From Zygnema cylindricum (lineage: Eukaryota; Streptophyta; Zygnematophyceae; Zygnematales; Zygnemataceae), in the NCBI GenBank assembly GCA_037447655.1, contig JBBHKE010001806.1:86035-150034 (forward strand): DNA of 64,000 bases, given 5' to 3'. Below, piece by piece: positions 56,524-64,000 of the stretch; within the stretch, counting starts at the first letter, position 1, and every line of letters begins with the position of its first letter. The notes below the pieces were generated by a model. The model ran no database searches. It was not told where the DNA came from and worked only from the letters and a program-made list of their open reading frames with translations. A program made the translations under genes and the position numbers.

Positions 56524-56920
56524 AACACTTAGATTTTTGTCAGTAGGCTGTCTGGTGAACCCTGTACATACGTTTTAGATATTTTGAGAATCTTTAGAGT
56601 ATTTATTTCAATTAGGAATGATCAGTTTGATACAGAATGTACATTCTACACAATAGTTAAGGAAATGAGAGCACTGGGTGCAGTTTAAGGTGTTTTGTGC
56701 TCTATTGTTTTTTATTTGTTTGTAGTACATGTTTGTATGGTTGAAAGACCTCTTTCATTTCGAGTTATGTATCTTACAATATAGATCTAGTCAAATAGGT
56801 ATTTCACTTTGGGTTTGCTTCTGCTATCATGTCTACTAATGGTTCTGTTCCTGCTGGTGCAAGCGTTACAGCTAGTGTGAGTGGATCATAACCAAGTGAG
56901 AATGCCCATGACCTTCAACA
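56524..56920 (+). mobile_element. copia B LTR, 3' part
   Basis: Starts mid-LTR at AACACTTAGATTTTTG and runs to the true LTR end CTTCAACA at 56920, then joins the right half of the host MITE. It includes the gag ATG and a mutated gag start region. Confidence 0.8.
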
Positions 56921-57081
56921 TTTGTAATGACCGCGGATTTTGTATACCTAAATCAGTGTTATACAGAAGTTTCAATTAAACATTTTTTTTACAATGGGAT
57001 TGATATACAAATTAACATCAATGGCACTAATTCATTATTGACACTAATAATTTCTATAGTCTAATAACGATTCACGGTGTA

Positions 57082-57660
57082 CAACGCCAATCGTTAATAG
57101 TGTTATGAACGCTATATCGGCACCCCCAAATTTTGACCCCAAAACATGAAATAGATTAATAACACGATATTTGTTTTTACGATAATTAAGGTTCTGGTGA
57201 CTGAGAGTTTATAGTTATAATTTATGATGTTTTTGAATAGTGTGGTGTATAGAAGTGTCAGTTCGTTCAAAATGGTACTTTGCTAAGTAGCAAAGTACAA
57301 AATATGGACTAAAATAATCACGATTGCACGTAAAACTGCGCTTAAAATAAAATGCAGAATGAAATCGTCTCTGGTGTAAGAATATTAATCACCCACCAAC
57401 CATATGTGAAAAAACCCAAATTAGAGTTATAAATAAATTAGTGTAAAAGGAAGCGACAGTGTACGATTTGTCAGATTTTGTAATTTTACTTATTTTACTG
57501 TGAAGATCCTAATGGCATATCTGTTGTACCCAAATCAGCGTTATACATCAATTAGAGTAAACTTTTTTTTTCGAAATATTTAAAAACCCTAATTAGCGTT
57601 AATAACGCTAATTTATTCTTAACACTAATAATTTCTAAACGCTAATAACGATTGGCGGTG
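57082..57660. repeat. TA-MITE, complete
   Basis: 579 bp, beginning CAACGCCAATCG after TA and ending with GGCGGTG followed by TA. It is the uninterrupted relative of the copia-split MITE. Confidence 0.75.
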
Positions 57661-57894
57661 TAGTTGTCAGTGTTTGTACGCAGATTTAGGGCACGAAAAT
57701 GGAAGACAAAAAGTCAAGATTCGTAATTGTTGTGAATGCTTCAAAGCCGTTCGAACAGATGGAACACCAATAGATGAATGTACAAACATGGATTAGGGAT
57801 GTTAATGATCTCGTGGCAAGACGTGACATTCCTGTGGGCTTTCACGGTTAAAAATTAAACGTGGCATGCTACGGTGGGCGACCACGCTACAGTA

Positions 57895-59026
57895 CACCGT
57901 GAATCGCTATTAGCATAATAAAATATATAGCGTAATGAAACAATTAGCGTACTTTACGGTTAATTGTGCTTTTTCGGGTACACCATGATACAAATTTATC
58001 ATGTACTCTAATTTGTAAACTGCTTTGTAAAAAATTTCGGCACATAATATGTCCACACTAGAACATGTAGATGTACGAAATTGTTCAAATCGTACACCGT
58101 CGCGTTTTTTTTACATCTGCGTATGCCGGAAAATATTTACGCAAATTATATATTATTATGTTTTTCTGTACTTTTAAAATTTAAAAAGGTACGGAGTAGT
58201 ACAGATCTGGTAGTCCGTACACCACACTATTTAAAAGGACACTATATTACAGTTATGAACCGTATTGAGTGGGGTACCTCAAATAACGTGCAAAAACATT
58301 TAGCGTACTTTATTCCATAGTTCAAAAGTAGGCGTTTTTATGGTAGGCGCACAAAACTTGACACTAAACTCGCGCCATATTGTATGGGTGTGCCTTGCGG
58401 ACACTCTTGTACGATCGTACGAATATGACGTATGATCATAGTACAACGCACGCCACCTGACGAATTTTTTTAGCGAATTGACGCGGCGTAGGATGACATT
58501 CCGCCGGAAAGAAAACCTGAAAGAAAACCCGGAAAAAAAAAAAAAAACGCGGATAGACAACCTAGTTGGTTAATTTGAGGCTTTATTTAGTGCGGCCTTC
58601 AAAATTGCAGACGCTAATATGTCAATTGTCCTATCGTAAATTGTGTTATGGGCTTTTTCATGTGATCTCTTAAGATCAATACTTCGATCAGCGACCGTCC
58701 GATCGTCCAAATCTGACGGCTGAAATAAAAAACACCTCAAAATTCACAAAAAAAAAAAAATTGTCCGATTTTTTTTCAAAATTTAGACATGCCGTTTAAT
58801 TCTCTATCGATCGATGTGCAACTCAACCCTCTTAACCTTTTTTTTTCATTTTTCGACCAATACAGTATGGGTCTTAAGGGCATATTGTATGGTTTGCATA
58901 CAATAGGCATACTGTATGGGCCTACTTTCACCTACTTTTGAACTATGTTTTATTCTATTTGAGAATTTGCCCCAAAAAAAGGGGTACCCCAATTAGCGTC
59001 ATGTACGCTAATAGCGATTCACGGTG
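57895..59026. repeat. TA-MITE, large form
   Basis: 1132 bp from CACCGTGAATCGCTATTAGC to (inverted) CACCGTGAATCGCTATTAGC. The ~230 bp between it and the previous MITE (57663-57894) shows no gene. The interior has A/T runs and no coding signal. Confidence 0.7.
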
Positions 59027-59033
59027 CACAACA

Positions 59034-59782
59034 CACCGCTAATCGTTATTAGCGTTGTGTACGCTAATTCTATCCCGATTTTTTTTTTATTCTCCATTAG
59101 TGTAGCTCATTATATTTTTTTCTTTATTCTTTTTAGGGTTATTTGAAGTACGTTGACTCTTAAATAGAGTGGTGTACGGTCAGTGTCAGACCGTATATAA
59201 GTGTACCTTTTTAAGTTAAAAAGTACAATAAATTAATTTTAGTAACCGCGGTTGCATGAGAATATGCGTTCTAAAAAGGAAAAAAAACTAGGTCGTAAAA
59301 AATCCCGTTCGCACATATTCGTCCGACAGCCGCGTTTCGACTGTGTGAATGTATGACTTGTGTACGATTTGTCAGAATGTGCACGAAGACCTATACTACA
59401 CCGCCAATCGTTATTAGCGTCGTGTACGCTAATTCTGTCCCGCTTTTTTTTTATTCTCAAATAGAATTATCCACACTATTTAAAAATAACCTAATTCCAA
59501 ATTAGAATAGACGGTTTCTTCAAAAATTTTCAAATTCCCAATTGGCGTAAACCACGCTAATTATTCGTATACACTAAAAAAACTTACACGCTAATAACGA
59601 TTGGCGGTGTAGTGTAAGCATGTTTGCGACCAACATTTTTTTTTTCAAAGATCCAAATTACCATAATCAAACAATTAGAATGTATGATTTTTTCCAAAAT
59701 TTTCAAATTCTTAAATAGCGTACACCACGGTACTTATTTTTATACGCTAAAAAAACTTACACGCTAATAACGATTGGCGGTG
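59034..59782. repeat. TA-MITE hosting a smaller MITE
   Basis: CACCGCTAATCGTTATTAGCG to (inverted) CACCGCCAATCGTTATTAGCG. Its left half matches 23528-23900. The nested element is 59399-59609. Confidence 0.75.
59399..59609. repeat. nested 211-bp TA-MITE
   Basis: CACCGCCAATCGTTATTAGCG at both ends, flanked by TA. The matching uninterrupted site at 23897-23916 has a single TA, confirming a TA target duplication. Confidence 0.85.
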
Positions 59783-59789
59783 TACTGTA

Positions 59790-60004
59790 CACCGCCAATC
59801 GTTATTAGCGTGTAAGTTTTTTTAGCGTATACGAATAACTAGCGTGGTTTACGCTAATTGGGAATTTGAAAATTTTCGAAGAAACCGTCTATTCTAATTT
59901 GGAATTAGGGTGTTTTTTAAATAGTATGGATAATTCTATTTGAGAATAATAAAAAAAAAGCGGGACGGAATTAGCGTACACAACGCTAGTAACGATTGGC
60001 GGTG
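59790..60004. repeat. TA-MITE, 215 bp, opposite orientation
   Basis: Same family as 59399-59609 and 60012-60224, in reverse orientation. Joined on both sides through TACTGTA. Confidence 0.85.
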
Positions 60005-60011
60005 TACTGTA

Positions 60012-60224
60012 CACCGCCAATCGCTATTAGCGTTGTCTACGCTAATCCCGTCCCGCTTTTTTTTATTTATTCTCAAATAGAACTATCCACACTATTTTAA
60101 ATACCCTAATTCCTAATTAGAGTAATCGATTTCTTCCAAAATTTCCAAATTCCCAATTAGTGTAAACCACGCTAATTATTCGTATACGCTAAAGAAACCT
60201 CTACGCTAATAGCGATTGGCGGTG
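60012..60224. repeat. TA-MITE, 213 bp
   Basis: Third copy of the small form, CACCGCCAATCGCTATTAGCG to its inverse, followed by TA. Confidence 0.85.
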
Positions 60225-60404
60225 TACCTAATCTTCATTACCGGGCATGTAATCTTGACAATTTGTCTTTTTTCGTCTCAGGGTATGAGCCCATGTAACT
60301 TGTACTCTGAAGAAGTACTCTGGATTTTAGTGAAGATTCTTCGTACTATTTTTCATAGCGTTCCAAACTTCCAAAGCAAGCGCATCTTCTTCAACAATGA
60401 AGAG

Positions 60405-60620
60405 GATACGGATGAGGAGACCGAATCAAAGCTTTTGTAAAAGCTTCTCGCTCCAAGTCAAAAGACTCGAGTGGATCATGCACCTCAACGAAAGGAAGGA
60501 GCTCGTCACTGGCAGGAGGATGGAGCAAACGCAAAGCTTCAACCGTTGCCTCTAAAGACGGAGATGGGGTGAAAGGTCTAAGAGCACGAGCAGCTCGAGA
60601 AAACTCTCCAGATTTGCAAA
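60405..60620 (-). pseudogene. LINE fragment (same family as 25720-29171)
   Basis: The minus-strand translation SGEFSRAARALRPFTPSP..EATVEALRLL, then ELLPFVEVHDPLESFDLE and AFTKALI matches 26735-26935 closely. Only about 70 codons are left. Flanked by partly inverted repeats (60285-60345 versus 60630-60775). Confidence 0.8.
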
Positions 60621-60779
60621 CCGTGTGCGCAGAATCTTCGCGAGAATACAAAGTATGTTTGCTGAGTTACCGTTACATGATGCGGCCTCAGTTTTTGACA
60701 TCGGAACACTTTGAAAATTAATACGGAGAATCTTCAACAAATAACAAAGTATCAAGATTAGGTTTCGGTTACATGGTAA

Positions 60780-62379
60780 CGTACCCTTATTGGTACGTGC
60801 ATGTTATTGTCGTACGTTATCTTCCTCTTTCGAATGAAATTATCCCTCAAGTCACTGGTTTCGGCAAACTAATGTCATCTGCTTACGTGGCAAACCTGCT
60901 CCCATGCCGCGGTTACGCGCCTTAAACCAGAAAACATGATGCCACGTGGCCCTTGCATAGCGTCGCCGAACCCCCATGCTACCCCGCCAGAAGGATCCCA
61001 GGAAGCACGAAATGCCTCTAAGGAATTTGTGGAAATGGCGGGGACTGGCAAGAAGAGGCGCTCGCAAGAACAAGAAACATGTTATGGCGCGGACCTCGCA
61101 TGCCGCACGTGTGGAGGATGTGGCGTAGAAAGAAGTGATGTTGATGCTTATGAAGGGTAAGGAAATTCACGTTGCTTTCAGTCTCTGAGAAACCGTAAAC
61201 CTAATGCTAAACCTAATCCTCAAACCAACTTAATGCATTTTCAACAATCAGCTCAAAATCTTAGCACAATTTCTAGTTTTTAGCCTTGTTTCTACAATTC
61301 AACTCCATCGTTTGTGGTTTTTAGTAAATTGAAAAAATGGAGTGGGAAGTGACATATTGTCATATGTCATGCTCATTCACCAGCCTATTTTGTATGGATG
61401 AAGTATACACGGATGTTAAGAACGAAAAACCTATATAATGCTTAAACTTTACACAGATTTTGCGTCGAAATTACTATGGATGCTTTGGAGGTCAAATGAC
61501 ACAAATCAGACCTAGAATTTTTGCAACTGCATTTTAGTAGATGATTGGAAAGATTTTCAGAAGACAGCGTTCAATTCGAAGTAATCCGTGAACTTTGCCC
61601 TCTATTCAAGTTTTTTTTTTTTTTTTTTCAAGCAAGCAGTCATTGCAGCTTTTTGAAGGGAAGATGCACGCTTATTACCTTTGATGTTTCCAACTTAAGA
61701 TCATCTTGTAGGGCTATTGTCTTCTGTCTAATAGACCCATTTTGGCTTCTTGTTGGAGGAATACATTTTACGATGATGACAAAGATTTTTGTCAATTCCT
61801 ATGCGTAAAGGGAAACTTATCGCCGATGCGGATTTAATACTATTATACTACACGGCTCCCGTTGTTAGCCTTAGTAGCACTAATTCAGTGGCGACTTTTT
61901 CAACCGAAAATCATAAAATAGTTTTAGCAATACTATTTAAAGGAGTGGGCTACAATCCCCCACGTCTTCCTACACCAACTTAGCATTAGACAATCTAATT
62001 TCAAATTTACCCCAATAATTCCTTTACTAAAAGAGCAATAGGCAATGCCGGCATTATGCACACATGCCATCTGCGGTAAGTGGTGATAACAATAACTTGT
62101 GTTCTGAGGTAAAAAAGACTAAAGCAAACTGAATCAGGTTTGTTGAAGAAAGTTGGCAACATTGTTGCATCTCCACTAAGCTAATTGTGTATGTGTGACA
62201 TTCTTTTCAATTAAGAGATTCCAATCACTCGAGTGAACCATGTTAGCATCGCTCTAATTAGTTTGCACTGTTACTTGGCGAAAGATTATTCTCATGTGCG
62301 GTACGTCTCAATGTTGTACTATCGTGAAAACATATGTGCTCCTTGCATTGAATTGAAATTTTTGAACTTAGGTTGAGTG
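60780..62379. other. no recognisable gene
   Basis: Mixed sequence with small frames on both strands (for example around 60936-61160) but no motif, conserved exon or terminal repeat that could be supported. A T run lies near 61610. Confidence 0.35.
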
Positions 62380-62510
62380 ACACGATGAATGGGGTTTAAT
62401 GGAGTGGGATGTGATAGACTGTGATTTGATGGAGTGAAGTACAATGGATGTGTTGCGGTGCGATGTAGTGCAATGTGATGGGATAAAATGAGATGTGATG
62501 TTGATATGCG
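62380..62510. repeat. degenerate GTGATG-type minisatellite
   Basis: Recurring GGAGTG, GTGATG and GATGTG words with irregular spacing over about 130 bp, about 180 bp upstream of the exon at 62694. Confidence 0.5.
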
Positions 62511-62693
62511 AATGCCACAAAAAATAGGATGCCACCCCAAACCTCAATTTTCCGATGTTTGATTGAATGTTTTAAACTTTCATCGTTCTTTTCCAATAGC
62601 CTTTTTGCACACAGTAATCACACCTATTTCACTGATTTTTTTTTTTATGTTTATTTTTCCTTTTGTTTTGCAAATCCAAATCGAACGAACAGG

Positions 62694-62839
62694 AGTTCAA
62701 CCAGAGTTTTTGGTGACCCCAACTACAGAAGCATTTCGGATGATGCCCGCATGTTATTAATAACCCAGCATGCTCTTCTCGAGAAGACAGGTTTAGCGAC
62801 AGCTCTTATTGACTCGACCAATCAAATTCTAGCATGCAG
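62694..62839 (+). CDS. single internal exon of an unidentified gene
   Basis: A pyrimidine-rich stretch ending AACAG precedes the exon and CAG|GTGGGC closes it. The open frame inside gives SSTRVFGDPNYRS, ISDDARMLLITQHALLEKTG and LATALIDSTNQILAC. Composition is protein-like, unlike the neighbouring low-complexity DNA, and the middle looks amphipathic-helical. I do not recognise the family. Neighbouring exons were not found in the flanking 1 kb. Confidence 0.45.
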
Positions 62840-64000
62840 GTGGGCATTTTTGGATCTTATCAACCTCTCTAGTTTTTTTTGTGAAAATGGGACTTTAAAT
62901 GTAGGATAGTGTCTCTTCAATATTAGAGTGAGATTGTAGTCATATTTAGCATACCATGTTAAATGATTATCTAGTTATGTGATTCTTTCTTGGTTCTGTC
63001 ACATTTGATGTCCATTTCTGACTTGGATTTTGAAATAGATCATCTACTGTTGTGTTAACGAAAAACAATAAAAACCAGCGAGATATTTCAAAACATTTTG
63101 ACAGATAGCCGTCAGCCACTTGGACTCACAAGGTCCGTGTGTTTGGTTTAATCAAAAACCAAAACTGCTTTCAAACCTATGTCATTTGGTGCGGTTATAG
63201 AATTTGGGACCATAGGTATGTTGGTCAACATGGTGGTAATAATAGTTACTGACGACATCGATATCATTTTTTGATGTATTATTATCTTGATGTGTCGATC
63301 TTGACAAGCCACAGATAGGCAACATTACTTGTGATTGTACTTTAAAGAGAGAATGCTGACCTGCCATTCTGGAGTTCATAAAATATGTGTCTTTAAGGTT
63401 AATCCATCGATTAAATGTGGATCATTTGAATGAACATTGAGTATGCTGCAGGAAAAAAGATCACGCCGATTATATAAATTATACGTATATGTGTATAAGT
63501 CTCTATATATGTGTATATCATATAAAAGCTATCGTGTCATATAATGTCATGTTAGGGTATTATGATGTAATAAATCACGATGACAATGATGGTTAAACAC
63601 TAAGAAAGTAAAACCGGAAACTGCACTCGGGAGCATGTAACTCTGTGCTATGATAGGACTCTCCTAAATGTTCTGTTGTCCCAAGGTGTGATTAGCTGTT
63701 GGTGTTAATGAAATGATGGCGGAAATTGTGGATTTTAAACACTGAATGTTGATCTTTGAACATCAAACATGAAAAAGTCGAATATCAAACCTTGGATAAC
63801 AAAATAGCACAATGATTGATTTTTAGTTTACATATTACTGTGTCCTAACTCAAAAACAACATTTGTTATGTTATTTTCTTCAAAGAGTATAAACTTCTGT
63901 CATCAAAGTAACTGAATATCAAACATGCAGAGTAAAATGTCCAGCAACATAAATAATTCAGACATGACAGATTAGAAAAGAATCTGATTTTGAGCATAGA
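62840..64000. other. AT-rich flank, no gene seen
   Basis: Contains a TATATG-rich stretch near 63465-63530 and no other recognisable structure. It could be intron or flank of the gene to which the exon at 62694 belongs. Confidence 0.35.

Larger units (their letters stand above)
46861..57079. repeat. TA-MITE split by the copia B/D complex
   Basis: The left part 46861 to about 47270 and right part 56921-57079 together match the uninterrupted MITE 57082-57660 (for example ACCCAAATTAGA, then AAATCAGTGTTATACA). The two halves are separated by nearly 10 kb of copia sequence. Termini are CACCGTGAATTG and its inverse. Confidence 0.7.

Noticed and set aside
62396-62596. His/Ser-rich frame on the minus strand near 62.5 kb
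   Set aside because: It follows a degenerate GTGATG minisatellite and has no other support.

Overview
This is a nuclear, intron-containing eukaryotic sequence of about 64 kb. It is dominated by nested transposable elements, with only two recognisable host genes and one orphan exon. The best guess is a green plant or streptophyte alga. The SdhB protein is plant-like, and copia primer-binding sites match the anticodon-half of plant initiator tRNA-Met as I remember it. The species cannot be named from this window. One run of 10 N (29701-29710) marks an assembly gap.

Host genes. (1) 4025-6875, minus strand: mitochondrial succinate dehydrogenase iron-sulfur subunit (SDHB). Four exons are readable; the N-terminal exon was not found. 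All three Fe-S cluster motifs are present, but one extra base in a C/G homopolymer breaks the frame in the [2Fe-2S] loop. Its introns are huge homopurine/homopyrimidine microsatellites. (2) 34137-36161, minus strand: C-terminal half of a class-3 (diacylglycerol-lipase-like) lipase in four exons with consistent splice phases. Its 5' part is missing on the side where a copia complex begins. (3) 62694-62839, plus strand: one well-delimited exon of unknown function.

Mobile DNA, left to right. 1-13.8 kb: non-autonomous DNA transposons of three families, often nested. They are a hAT-like family (19-bp TIR, 8-bp TSD), a TA-flanked Tc1/mariner (Stowaway)-like family (termini CACCGC...GCGGTG), and a PIF/Harbinger-like family (TTA/TAA TSD). 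13.8-21.6 kb: decayed minus-strand copia element A with both LTRs and a solo LTR of another family inside it. 21.6-24.7 kb: more TA-MITEs with a nested solo LTR and a nested hAT copy. 25-29.2 kb: decayed LINE-type element with tandem 5' subrepeats. 30-33.3 kb: a second copy of the 8.3-10.1 kb repeat, carrying different nested insertions, then TA-MITEs. 36.5-44.3 kb: copia element E, part of it duplicated around a foldback-type element (40188-41694) with ~250-bp inverted arms around an array of 40-bp repeats. 46.9-57.1 kb: one TA-MITE split by copia B, whose 3' end carries an inverted RT fragment that is itself split by copia D, a gag-only LTR element with apparently identical 918-bp LTRs. 57.1-60.2 kb: tightly packed TA-MITE array. 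60.2-64 kb: a LINE fragment, the orphan exon and otherwise unassigned sequence.

Most interesting pattern: in several copia families here the gag start codon lies inside the LTR and the gag reading frame runs straight through the primer-binding site. That site matches the half-tRNA initiator-Met primer type known from Drosophila copia, so the PBS itself encodes conserved gag residues (VMGP). Together with the young gag-only element D, this is the best candidate here for something little described.
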